From: Bacteroidaceae bacterium
GTDB lineage: Bacteria > Bacteroidota > Bacteroidia > Bacteroidales > Bacteroidaceae
Assembly (NCBI GenBank): GCA_017427185.1
Contig: JAFRTJ010000039.1
Coordinates: 62,001-126,000 of the forward strand
Direction of reading: 5' to 3'
DNA length: 64,000 nt
This document shows, piece by piece, positions 40,153-48,901 of this stretch. Each line of letters opens with the position of its first letter. Position 1 is the first letter of the stretch. Under the pieces are notes generated by a model. That model was not told the DNA's origin, searched no databases, and saw only the letters and a program-made list of their open reading frames with translations. Position numbers and translations under genes: made by a program.

Positions 40153-43059
40153 TTACTTCACAATGACTTTCTTGCCGTCTATGACGTAGATTCCCTTCTT
40201 CGCCATAGAGTTGACCTTACGTCCCTGCAGGTCGTAGATGGTCTTCGACTCTTGGTTTGCAGAGATGGAGGAAATGGCACTTCCTTCATTTACTGTCACA
40301 ATACAAACGTCACTCTGATTGCTGCCATCTGTCGATGAGGCAGAAACGTAGATTGTTCCAGCGCTGATAGCGGTAACAACACCATTCTCGACGGTTGCAA
40401 TCGAGGGATTTGATGATTTCCACGCAATCTCTTTGTTGGTAGCATTTGCGGGCTCGATAGTCACATTCAAGGTCGCAGTTTCACCTATATTCAATGTTAC
40501 CTGCATCTTCTCAAGGCTGATCTTGGATACAAAGATGAAGGAATCTGATACGTTGATGGTGCAGGATGCGGAAACATTGCTTCCATCGTTTGCTTTGGCT
40601 GTGATGATAGCGGTTCCCTCCTTGACTGCAGTAACAAGTCCGTTTGCATCAACGGTAGCGACGTTCTCGTCAGAAGAGGTCCATGCAAGACTCTTGTTCG
40701 TTGCATTCTCAGGTGCCACGCCAGCTGTCAACGCAAATGTATCGCCCACCGTAAGCGACTGCTCAGTTGCATTGAGGGTAATGCCCTCAACGAGCACAAC
40801 AGCAGCATTGACTGTGATGGTGCAGGATGCAGAAACATTGCTTCCATCGTTTGCTTTGGCTGTGATGGTAGCGGTTCCCTCCTTGACTGCAGTAACAAGT
40901 CCATTTGCATCAACGGTAGCGACGTTCTCGTCGGAAGAGGTCCATGCAAGGTTCTTGTTCGTTGCATTCTCAGGTGTCACGCTTGCTGTCAAAGCAAATG
41001 TCTCACCTTCCGTAAGCGTCTGCTCAGTTGCATTGAGTGTAATGCCCTCAACGAGTACAACAGCGGCTTTTACCTTTATGGTGCACTTGGCAGAAACATT
41101 GCTTCCATCGTTTGCTTTGGCTGTGATGGTAGCGGTTCCCTCCTTGACTGCAGTAACAAGTCCGTTTGCATCAACGGTAGCGACGTTCTCGTCGGAAGAG
41201 GTCCATACAAGACTCTTGTTCGTTGCATTCTCAGGCAGCACGCTAGCTGTCAAAGCAAATGTCTCGCCCACCGTGAGCGTCTGCTCAGTTGCGTTGAGTG
41301 TAATGCCCTCAACGAGCACAACAGCGGCTTTGACTGTGATGGTGCATTGAGCAGAGGCATTGCTTCCATCGTTTGCTTTGGCTGTGATGGTAGCGGTTCC
41401 CTCTTTGACTGCAGTAACAAGTCCATTTGCATCAACGGTAGCGACGTTCTCATCTGAAGAGGTCCATGCAAGGCTCTTGTTCGTTGCATTCTCAGGTGTC
41501 ACGCTTGCTGTCAACGCAAATGTCTCACCTTCCGTAAGCGTCTGCTCAGTTGCGTTGAGTGTAATGCCCTCAACGAGCACAACAGGAGCTTTTACCTTTA
41601 TGGTACACTTGGCAGAAACATTGCTTCCGTCGGTTGCTTTGGCTGTGATGGTAGCGGTTCCCTCCTTGACAGCAGTAACAAGTCCATTTGCATCAACGGT
41701 AGCGATGTTCTCGTCGGAAGAGGTCCATGCAAGACTCTTGTTTGACGCATTAGCAGGCAGCACGCTAGCTGTCAGATTTATCGTTTCCCCTTCTTCGAGA
41801 GTCTTTTCCGTGATATTCAGCGTGATGGATGCTACAGGCATGATAGATACCTTTACGGTACATGTAGCCTTCAGGTTTGAACCGTCATTGGTGGTTGCGG
41901 TAATGGTTGCTGTTCCTTCCTTGATTGCTGTTACAACACCTTCAGCATTTACTGTGGCTATGCTGTTGTCAGAAGAACTCCAGGTGACAGAGCGGTCTTC
42001 AGCATCCTCAGGAGTCACCGTTGCGGTCAATTGGGTGGTTTCTGTCTCACGTAGAGACAAGGATGTCTTATTCAGGGCAATTCCTGTAGCGAGAGCAGAG
42101 GCTTGATATTCCTCTTCTGTCATTACAGTTAGGGTCTCAGCAGTTCCTGCAGGGACTTTTAAATACGACTGATTGGCGGGAAGATAATCCAGCGAGTTGT
42201 CGGTCGCATAGACGAGTTTCCCGTCCTTAACCGTCAGTACACGCATGGTGCTGGGATCGTAAGCTGTGCGAGCATCCTTGGACTTCTGGCGATCTGGATT
42301 GTTGAAATAAACACCTTTCAGTTGGTTCCCAGAGATGGCAGTTGCATTCTCCATTTGCAACGTCAGTTTGTTGCTTTCTGTATTGGCAGAGCTGCATTCG
42401 ATGAGAACGGGAGTGGAAGCAGGAACTGTACCGGTTATCTCAGAAAGGATAGCAGCAGAGGGAAGCACCTTGCTGATATAATAAGCTTTCATGCCTTCGC
42501 TCAACGTGAAGGGGAAAGCTGCATAGAAGGGCTGATAATACTTGCCGTTCAGCTCGATGGTAGGAGCCAATCCGAAATAATTGTCTGTATCATTCAGTTT
42601 GGAGGCTACCCATTTCCTGTAATCTCCCTTACGGTCTGTTCCCAAGAAACCGAATTCGCGCGAACTTGTCTCGTTGTCGCATAGATAGAAACCTTCTGCG
42701 TACACGTAATAAGTCAAATCGGGGTTCTCGAATATTTGTACATAGTATCCGATAATTTGGTGTACGCCTGTTCCTTGGCTGGTCAGGTCATATTTTTTGA
42801 TACCTTCTTTTTCATATATATATTTGACATAAATGATTGAGCCAGGATCTGAAAATCTCCTGTCGGGATCTTTGTGCAGCTCAATGGCTCCCATATCAGC
42901 ACTGGTGGTTGAAATATTGATTTTACCAGTGTTGTCATATACATATATGTATCGGGAGGTCGCCAGGTTTTTCACTCTGTAATATCCATCTCCTGTAATC
43001 TGCGAGAAAACGGAGGTGGTCAGTAAGAGTAAAGACGTTAAAAACAATAATTTTTTCAT
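40153..43059 (-). CDS. Surface protein with seven Big_2 (Ig-like) domains
   Basis: 968 residues from ATG 43059 (MKKLLFLTSLLLL; signal peptide ends VFSQ). An N-terminal region (about 20-320) opens GYYRVKNLATSRYIYV, a ricin-like or lectin-like pattern often seen in Prevotella exported proteins. Seven bacterial Ig-like group 2 domains follow (about 320-930), each with 'ITLN..TL..GET..LTA' and 'WTSSDENVATVDANGLVTAV' split over strands. Four central copies (VLVEGITLN type) are nearly identical, including at DNA level. The C-terminal tail KTIYDLQGRKVNSMAKKG matches the short tail common on Prevotella secreted proteins. Probably an adhesin or cell-surface stalk. Separated from ompA by a terminator. 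Confidence 0.85.
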   Translation of the reverse strand: MKKLLFLTSLLLLTTSVFSQITGDGYYRVKNLATSRYIYVYDNTGKINISTTSADMGAIELHKDPDRRFSDPGSIIYVKYIYEKEGIKKYDLTSQGTGVHQIIGYYVQIFENPDLTYYVYAEGFYLCDNETSSREFGFLGTDRKGDYRKWVASKLNDTDNYFGLAPTIELNGKYYQPFYAAFPFTLSEGMKAYYISKVLPSAAILSEITGTVPASTPVLIECSSANTESNKLTLQMENATAISGNQLKGVYFNNPDRQKSKDARTAYDPSTMRVLTVKDGKLVYATDNSLDYLPANQSYLKVPAGTAETLTVMTEEEYQASALATGIALNKTSLSLRETETTQLTATVTPEDAEDRSVTWSSSDNSIATVNAEGVVTAIKEGTATITATTNDGSNLKATCTVKVSIMPVASITLNITEKTLEEGETINLTASVLPANASNKSLAWTSSDENIATVDANGLVTAVKEGTATITAKATDGSNVSAKCTIKVKAPVVLVEGITLNATEQTLTEGETFALTASVTPENATNKSLAWTSSDENVATVDANGLVTAVKEGTATITAKANDGSNASAQCTITVKAAVVLVEGITLNATEQTLTVGETFALTASVLPENATNKSLVWTSSDENVATVDANGLVTAVKEGTATITAKANDGSNVSAKCTIKVKAAVVLVEGITLNATEQTLTEGETFALTASVTPENATNKNLAWTSSDENVATVDANGLVTAVKEGTATITAKANDGSNVSASCTITVNAAVVLVEGITLNATEQSLTVGDTFALTAGVAPENATNKSLAWTSSDENVATVDANGLVTAVKEGTAIITAKANDGSNVSASCTINVSDSFIFVSKISLEKMQVTLNIGETATLNVTIEPANATNKEIAWKSSNPSIATVENGVVTAISAGTIYVSASSTDGSNQSDVCIVTVNEGSAISSISANQESKTIYDLQGRKVNSMAKKGIYVIDGKKVIVK
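40560..41870. repeat. Tandem 261-bp DNA repeats encoding Big_2 domains
   Basis: A landmark (GCTTTGGCTGTGATG) recurs at 40592, 40853, 41114, 41375 and 41636, exactly 261 bp (87 codons) apart. The four central repeats differ by only a few bases. Such repeats are prone to unequal recombination and copy-number change, which would lengthen or shorten the protein in frame. Confidence 0.9.
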
Positions 43060-43073
43060 AATCAAATGAAGAA

Positions 43074-43107
43074 GGCCTGCCATCGGGTTTTAAGCCGAGG
43101 GCAGGCC
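43074..43107 (-). terminator. Hairpin terminator after ompA-like gene
   Basis: GGCCTGCC (43074-43081) pairs with GGCAGGCC (43100-43107), with an inner TCGG/CCGA stem. The T-run on the minus strand is weak, so read-through into the Big_2 gene is possible. Confidence 0.6.
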
Positions 43108-43131
43108 CCTCCTAAGTTAATTTGTTTGTTG

Positions 43132-44253
43132 TTACTGTGCAATACAGATGCTTACACGGTTCTTGTTGTTCTCAGCGAAGGGCTGCTCAGTGTCACCCTT
43201 GAAGTCAGAAGTGATACGGCTCTCAGAGATGCCATATTTCTCCTTCAAAGTTCTTACAACAACTGCAGCACGTCTTTGAGAGAGGCTTCTGTTGATGGTA
43301 GCGTTACCGGTACCCTTGTCAGCATAACCTGTGATAGAAACCTTTGCATTAGGATTAGCCTTCAGGAAGTTAGCGATATCGTCAACCTTAGTCATCTCCT
43401 TAGCAACGATTCTGGTGCTGTTGATGGTGAAGAAAATGTCGCGACGCAGAGTCTCAGCAGCCTTAGCTGTCTCAGGCTCCTTGTAAACAACCTTCTCAAC
43501 GGGCTTCTCAACGATGCGCTCGATAATCTTTGTCTCTGCGGGAGGACAATCGATCTTCTTCTCAACTTCCTTGGTGGACTTGCCGAGGTTGAACTTAACG
43601 CCAACCAAGCCATTGAAGTACCAGTCGCTGTTGCCAGCCTTCTTGGAGTTGTAGTGGTCACTCAGGGTGTTGGCAGATACCTCGATACCCAAAGCAACAC
43701 GCTTGCTGATGTTGAAGTCAACGTCAACACCTGCCTGACCTACGAAGCGGGGCTTTGTGCCGTCCCACAAGTAACGGAGTCTTGCAGTGGGATCTACTGC
43801 CATGATAGCTGCATTAGCATCAGCTGCCTCATCATTGCTGAAAGCAATGTTTGCACCAACACCAGCGAAGAATGTAACGTCGCAAAGGCGCTTTGCATTG
43901 AAGCCACCAAACAGATTGGTCAAGTTGATGGTTGCATCCAGAGTGGGAGCTACATACTTGTATTTCCACTTGTACTCGTTGCCCCATACGGTAGAGCCAC
44001 CTTTGCTCTGCCAAGCATTTACGCCTAAGCGCAAACCCCATACAGAGGTGAAGTTATAACCTGCAGCAATCTGAGCATTGGGGGAGATGAGGTCGCCAAA
44101 ATCGACCTCACCCAATGTGTATTGTCCACCAGCTTGGGCACGTACGTACCAGTGGGGATTGAAAACAGTCTCTGTAGTAGTCTGTGGCTGAGCCATTGCA
44201 GATGTGAAACCCATTGCCAACAGGACTGCGAACAATAATTTCTTGAATTTCAT
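43132..44253 (-). CDS. OmpA-family outer-membrane protein
   Basis: 373 residues from ATG 44253 (MKFKKLLFAVLLAMG; signal ends AMAQ). An N-terminal 8-strand-type barrel (about 25-225) starts WYVRAQAGGQYTLGEVDFGD. A charged proline-containing linker (VEKKIDCPPAE, IIERIVEKPVEKVVYKEP) leads to the peptidoglycan-binding OmpA C-terminal domain (about 265-373: IFFTINSTRIV, ITGYADKGTGNATINRSLSQRRA). It tethers the outer membrane to the cell wall. It follows the coiled-coil lipoprotein gene by 52 nt and is probably in the same operon. Confidence 0.93.
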   Translation of the reverse strand: MKFKKLLFAVLLAMGFTSAMAQPQTTTETVFNPHWYVRAQAGGQYTLGEVDFGDLISPNAQIAAGYNFTSVWGLRLGVNAWQSKGGSTVWGNEYKWKYKYVAPTLDATINLTNLFGGFNAKRLCDVTFFAGVGANIAFSNDEAADANAAIMAVDPTARLRYLWDGTKPRFVGQAGVDVDFNISKRVALGIEVSANTLSDHYNSKKAGNSDWYFNGLVGVKFNLGKSTKEVEKKIDCPPAETKIIERIVEKPVEKVVYKEPETAKAAETLRRDIFFTINSTRIVAKEMTKVDDIANFLKANPNAKVSITGYADKGTGNATINRSLSQRRAAVVVRTLKEKYGISESRITSDFKGDTEQPFAENNKNRVSICIAQ

Positions 44254-44305
44254 AATTCCTATCAATTATATTAATTTATATATATAAGGTATTATATTAC
44301 TAATA

Positions 44306-47300
44306 TCACTTAACGTAGATATAGAACTTATGCTGAGAAATCTTGCCTGAGTAGTCAAGGGCAGCATAGAAGATCTCGTACTTGTAACCTGTAGCAGCGG
44401 GCTTGAATGCGATTGCACGGGTGTCACCATCCATAATCTCAAGACCCATAGCCTTGTTGGTGTCATCCAGTACCTTCTTGCACTCTGCGTTACCGCCCTG
44501 AGCGCTCTCTTCACCCTTGAATACATTGGTGATACCAATGAACTTCTTATAGGAAGGAGCAATCAGCTCAGCTGTGTAAGTGGTGGGGTATACTACATAT
44601 TCGTTAGCACCAGAGAAGGTGGTGTACCAAGTTGGATCCTGGCTGACTGCGTGATACTGACCATCAGCCGTCTCGAAGTACATGCTTACTTGCAGCTTGT
44701 TGTTAGCATTGTTCAAGTGTACATTGAGGGTGTTGATTAACTTGTTGATCTTCTCCAGGTAGTCATTGATGTTGCCAATAGAACCGCTTATAGAGCCATT
44801 CATGTTGTCGATTACATCCTGAGCAGCACCCTTCAGAGCACCAATGTATCTTGCTGCTGCCTCATTGATCTTGGCAATCAGACCAGCTTTGCGAGACATA
44901 ATCTGCTTCTGGAATTCATAACGCAATTGAGCACTCCAGTAAGCTGCACGCTGATTCAGGATCTCAACCATCAGCAGGTCAATCTTGCTTACATCGTAAT
45001 CATGCCAAGACTCATACAGAACCTTGTTGTTAGAAATCTTGTCAGTCTCCTGGTAAAGGATACGAGTCTTAACGGTACCATCTTTCTCGATATACAGAGT
45101 ATCGAACTGGATCTTCAGCTTGAGGTCATAGTTGTTGGCAAATTCTGTTCCAGCCTCAACAGCGCCCTCAATGATGGTGAAGAATGGGTCGAGGTCGATC
45201 ATCTTGTTGAGATCGATGTTCATTTCAGCGAATGGATTGAGTTCAGGAATCTTGCCCAAGTTCTTGTCATGCAGGAATGCAAATGAGAGAGGCTTGATAG
45301 CTGTTGCACCAATTCCATATTCTGAATAGGTGTAGTTTGTCTCATTTCCTTCTTTGTCAACCCAAGGAGCCTTCACAGCGTTGGCATCCATGATGTTGTT
45401 GACTGCTGTATAGATAGCAGAACCAATCTGGGTGAATCTGAGACCCGTTTCTGTCTTGTAATTGAGAATCTGCTGTACAGACTCTTGCAGAGCTGACTTG
45501 TCGAAGTTGATCTTAGCCTTCTGGACGTCATCCTTCTTCAGTGTTGCAGCAGCCTCATAGAATGCGTTGCCTGCACGAGTCCAACCGAAGGTCAGCTTGT
45601 CGGTAGATGGCTTAATGGGACTCAACTTAATGGGAGACTCCTCGTCCAAGCTGTTAACCAAGCTGAATTGTGCACCTGTGAAGTCAGTTGCACTGGGGTT
45701 AACGGTCAGGTATACCTTACCAGCATTTCCTTCCTTCTCGTTGAAGAATGTAGTCTGTCCAGGAATAGACCACTTGTCAACTACACCGCCCAGCATCTCA
45801 GCATCCTTTTTAGTCAGAGCATATTGCTCGTTAATGAGGTCAGATGTGCCTAAGGTGGGGAAGTATGTTCTGTGCTCGTTCTCGCCATAGTATGCAATCA
45901 GCATGTTAGACTTCACGCCCATTGGGAGTGCGAATGTGCCGAATGCAGGATTAACGGTTCCCTGGATAACAACGCTGGAGACCATGCTGTTCAGCTTGTC
46001 CTCCAAAGTGCTTACTCGACCATTCAGACCATCGATAGCTTCGCTGGTCTTGCCCAGAGCCTTCAGCAACTGAGTCAGGTCGCTGCCCAAAGTGTTGATC
46101 TGCTTCTGCAACTCTTCATCAGCTTCATTCATAGCTTCCTTCAGTTTCTCAAGAGCGATATTGGTAGAATCGATTCTGCCGTTCAGGAGAGAATCCTTTT
46201 CGTTGATGAGTTTTTCCAGTGCATTAGCAATGCTGTCGATCTTGTCGTTTGTGTCATCGATTCTAGAGTTGGCCTCATCAATATGTGATGCGAGGGTAGA
46301 ATCCTGCTGATCAACGTAAGATTTCAGATCATCGAGTTGCTGCTGCAGGTCTTGTGTCAGACTGTCGAGCTTGCCGTTTGTCTCATCGATCTTGTCGTCC
46401 AAATCACCAACCAGATCTTCCAGATTGTCGATTCTGATAGAGTCAGCATCGATTCTGTCTTTAGCGTTATCGCTTTCCTCTTTAATCTTATTGAGCAAAA
46501 TCGTAATGGCATTGTTTACTGCTTGGTCAGTGTAAGCGATTGCCTCGTTGTAGAGATTCATTGCATAGCGCAGAGCACCTACAACATCCTGCTGAGTAGC
46601 GAAGTTCTTGGTCAATGCTGCCAGAGAGTCAATCTGAGCCTGCAATTCTTCATCCTTTGTCTGGAGATTTGCCAAGGTTTTTGCCATACCGTTGAGGGTG
46701 ATCTCATTAGTCTGTGCTAACGTCAAAGCTTGAGCTGCAGTCTGAGTGGTAGTGGATAGTTTTTCACCAAGTGTTCCAACAGTTTCGCTGAGAGTTGTAA
46801 ATTTGCCACTCAGCGTCTCAAGATTTTGTCTGTTCGTTTCAGCCTGTTGTGCAGCAGCTTGTGCATTCTCTAAAGCCTTCTGGGCGTTGTCTTCAGCAGC
46901 TTTTGCCTTGTTGAAAGCATCCTCGGCCTGTTGGAGAGCCTGCCCTGCTGTGCCTTCAGCATCCTTTGCCTTATCAAATGCCTCTTTTGCCTTGTCTGCA
47001 GCATCCTTAGCCTTGTTGAAAGCATCCTCAGCATTCTGCAGAGCTGTCTTGGCATTACTTGCAGCAGTCGTAGCCAAATCGTAAGCCTCGTCAGCACGGG
47101 CTTGAGCTGTACCGACAGCTGTTTGCAACTCACTAACAGTAGTAATAAGAGAAGTGATTGAGTTTCCGTGCTCAGTAATGGTTTCGTTGGCCTTGTCCAA
47201 AGCCTTCTGGAGTTCATTCTTAGCATCGTTCAATTGCTGCAGGGTAGCATACAGAACCAAACTATTGTCGATCATAGTCTGAACCTGTTCTGCTGTCAGG

Positions 47301-47815
47301 ATGTCATCCTCTGTAGTGTACTTGTTTTCAGTCAGGTACTGGTTGATGACGGTAGAGATGAAGGTAGCCAACTGCTCAGAGGTCTTGTGCTCGCAGTTGC
47401 AGCTTACGATACCGGCAATAGCATCCTGGATCCAATGCTCAACCTGTTCTTTGGTGATGTGTTCTGTAGTCGTCAGATGCTCAGCGATGATGTTGTTCAC
47501 AATCCTGATCACATCAGCCTCTGTAGGTCCATCGGGATGCTGCTTCAGGTAATCCTCAAGAGCAGTCTTGATAGCTCCAGCAACATCACAATCGCATGAA
47601 TGGATTGCGTCGATTTGACTTTGCAGGGCATCAATCTGGTCCTGCAACCCACCAACTTGCAATCTGATTAACTCTGTCAAAGTGGCATTTTGGTCTGCAA
47701 GTTTCTGGCTGAGTTCGTCTACGCGCTCCTCGTCATAATCCTTACAAGAATTCAATGCTCCCATGCTTACGATAGCCATCGCAAACACTAACAAACGAAT
47801 GAATCTTTTTTTCAT
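44306..47815 (-). CDS. Very long coiled-coil lipoprotein
   Basis: 1169 residues; lipobox LNSC (Cys about 24). Residues about 30-610 are dominated by heptad-patterned helix (LADQNATLTELIRLQ, AFNKAKDAADKAKEAFDKAK, repeated 'IDSLNGRIDSTN' themes) with an Ala/Lys-rich central part. Residues about 610-1169 are predicted globular and beta-rich, ending SGKISQHKFYIYVK. No family recognised. The design, a lipid anchor, a long stalk and a distal head, suits a surface fibre or an envelope spacer, and its partner gene encodes the wall-anchored OmpA protein. A strong promoter at 48016-48047 gives a roughly 200-nt leader that contains repeat array F. Confidence 0.8.
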   Translation of the reverse strand: MKKRFIRLLVFAMAIVSMGALNSCKDYDEERVDELSQKLADQNATLTELIRLQVGGLQDQIDALQSQIDAIHSCDCDVAGAIKTALEDYLKQHPDGPTEADVIRIVNNIIAEHLTTTEHITKEQVEHWIQDAIAGIVSCNCEHKTSEQLATFISTVINQYLTENKYTTEDDILTAEQVQTMIDNSLVLYATLQQLNDAKNELQKALDKANETITEHGNSITSLITTVSELQTAVGTAQARADEAYDLATTAASNAKTALQNAEDAFNKAKDAADKAKEAFDKAKDAEGTAGQALQQAEDAFNKAKAAEDNAQKALENAQAAAQQAETNRQNLETLSGKFTTLSETVGTLGEKLSTTTQTAAQALTLAQTNEITLNGMAKTLANLQTKDEELQAQIDSLAALTKNFATQQDVVGALRYAMNLYNEAIAYTDQAVNNAITILLNKIKEESDNAKDRIDADSIRIDNLEDLVGDLDDKIDETNGKLDSLTQDLQQQLDDLKSYVDQQDSTLASHIDEANSRIDDTNDKIDSIANALEKLINEKDSLLNGRIDSTNIALEKLKEAMNEADEELQKQINTLGSDLTQLLKALGKTSEAIDGLNGRVSTLEDKLNSMVSSVVIQGTVNPAFGTFALPMGVKSNMLIAYYGENEHRTYFPTLGTSDLINEQYALTKKDAEMLGGVVDKWSIPGQTTFFNEKEGNAGKVYLTVNPSATDFTGAQFSLVNSLDEESPIKLSPIKPSTDKLTFGWTRAGNAFYEAAATLKKDDVQKAKINFDKSALQESVQQILNYKTETGLRFTQIGSAIYTAVNNIMDANAVKAPWVDKEGNETNYTYSEYGIGATAIKPLSFAFLHDKNLGKIPELNPFAEMNIDLNKMIDLDPFFTIIEGAVEAGTEFANNYDLKLKIQFDTLYIEKDGTVKTRILYQETDKISNNKVLYESWHDYDVSKIDLLMVEILNQRAAYWSAQLRYEFQKQIMSRKAGLIAKINEAAARYIGALKGAAQDVIDNMNGSISGSIGNINDYLEKINKLINTLNVHLNNANNKLQVSMYFETADGQYHAVSQDPTWYTTFSGANEYVVYPTTYTAELIAPSYKKFIGITNVFKGEESAQGGNAECKKVLDDTNKAMGLEIMDGDTRAIAFKPAATGYKYEIFYAALDYSGKISQHKFYIYVK

Positions 47816-47874
47816 TTTGATTAAAATTAGTATTTAAGTTAATATAAAAATTTGTTTCTCTCTTAGGCGGTGGT

Positions 47875-47952
47875 TCGACGTGTTGACTCCACAAAATCGA
47901 CGTGTTGATTCTGTCAACTCGACACGTTAACTTCACGTACTCGACGTGTTGA
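47875..47952. repeat. 22-bp-period palindromic repeat array F (4 units, one inverted)
   Basis: TCGACGTGTTGA starts at 47875, 47897 and 47941; an inverted and slightly decayed TCGACACGTTAA sits exactly in register at 47919. The array lies between the promoter (48016-48047) and the start codon (47815) of the coiled-coil lipoprotein gene, so it is transcribed in its leader. Confidence 0.85.
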
Positions 47953-48015
47953 CTCCACTGAGTTCTTTCACCGAAACACAGACCGCATGGGCATACCATA
48001 GGCCTATATTCGGTG

Positions 48016-48047
48016 CAAATATAGGATATATTCAGCAATCTGCCAAA
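48016..48047 (-). promoter_or_regulatory. Promoter for the coiled-coil lipoprotein-ompA operon
   Basis: Minus strand: TTTG (48044-48047), 20-bp spacer, TATATTTG (48016-48023), an excellent match. Leader about 195 nt. Confidence 0.7.
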
Positions 48048-48108
48048 TAAAAAATATATTTTTTACGAGAAAATGACCTTTTTTTCGCAAAAACAAGTGA
48101 AAAAAGGT

Positions 48109-48783
48109 TTAATTTGTTAATACTTCCAGTGTTTTTCCGTGTACTTGGAATCTTATTTCCGTATCTGCAAAGCGGAATCCGTAGATGCGGTTAGGGTCAT
48201 CCTGATAATGGGGTCGTGGGTCTGCGGCCAGCACACCCTTGAGGGCAGCCTGTTCTGTGGCTGTGAAATGCTGGGCAATTTCTTCTGGAATCCTGACCTC
48301 GAGAAGTAGTGCGGTGGAATCCAGATCATCTGTGAACCCACCTGTCGCCTCTGGATGACAATCTGTGAAGGGGAGATAGGGTTTGATGTCGTAGATGGGT
48401 GTGCCGTCCATCATGTCGGCTCCTCCCACCCAGATGATGGGGCCTTCTGGGGTATGGAGTTCAATCTGGATAATCTTTACGGAGGAGAGGCCGATGTTGT
48501 TGGGACGGAAAGGGCTACGGGTCGCCCAGACTCCCATCCGCTGATTGCCACCCAGACGGGGTGGACGGACGGTGGGCGACCAATTGCCTTCGTCGCGGTG
48601 TGCCAGGCTGAAGTCCCAAAGGAGCCAGATGTGGGAGAATCCTTCCAGACCTCGCAATGCCTCCGGATTCCTGTATTCTGGTTCGAAAACGATCTTGCCT
48701 CGCAGTTCCTCCACCAATCCACTCTGGCGCGGCACTCCGAATTTGCTTTTGAAGTCTGTCTGGATTCTGGCGACGATTTTCAT
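48109..48783 (-). CDS. trmO: tRNA (N6-threonylcarbamoyl-A37)-methyltransferase TrmO (TsaA family)
   Basis: 224 residues. It N6-methylates t6A37 of tRNA-Thr using SAM, improving decoding. Signatures are RIQTDFKSKFGVPRQSGLV at the N-terminus, LEGFSHIWLLWDF, and VRPPRLGGNQRMGVWATRSP followed by FRPNNIGLS, the conserved SAM/tRNA-binding segments of the UPF0066 beta-barrel domain. A C-terminal domain (about 150-224) completes the usual length. It stands alone between the coiled-coil operon and clpB. Confidence 0.92.
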   Translation of the reverse strand: MKIVARIQTDFKSKFGVPRQSGLVEELRGKIVFEPEYRNPEALRGLEGFSHIWLLWDFSLAHRDEGNWSPTVRPPRLGGNQRMGVWATRSPFRPNNIGLSSVKIIQIELHTPEGPIIWVGGADMMDGTPIYDIKPYLPFTDCHPEATGGFTDDLDSTALLLEVRIPEEIAQHFTATEQAALKGVLAADPRPHYQDDPNRIYGFRFADTEIRFQVHGKTLEVLTN

Positions 48784-48901
48784 GCCCGTGTCTACTATTA
48801 TACTATTTTCTTAAAGATGTGTTTGTGCGTATGGGGCCTGAGCGTATGCATGCAGCCCGCGTTGGCTCATTTCAGAGGGGCGGCAAGCCCTGCTCGCAGA
48901 G

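Noticed and set aside
40433..42106. Two long plus-strand frames opposite the Big_2 gene
   Set aside because: Their repeats are mirror products of the tandem Big_2 DNA repeats; there is no start signal or signal peptide.
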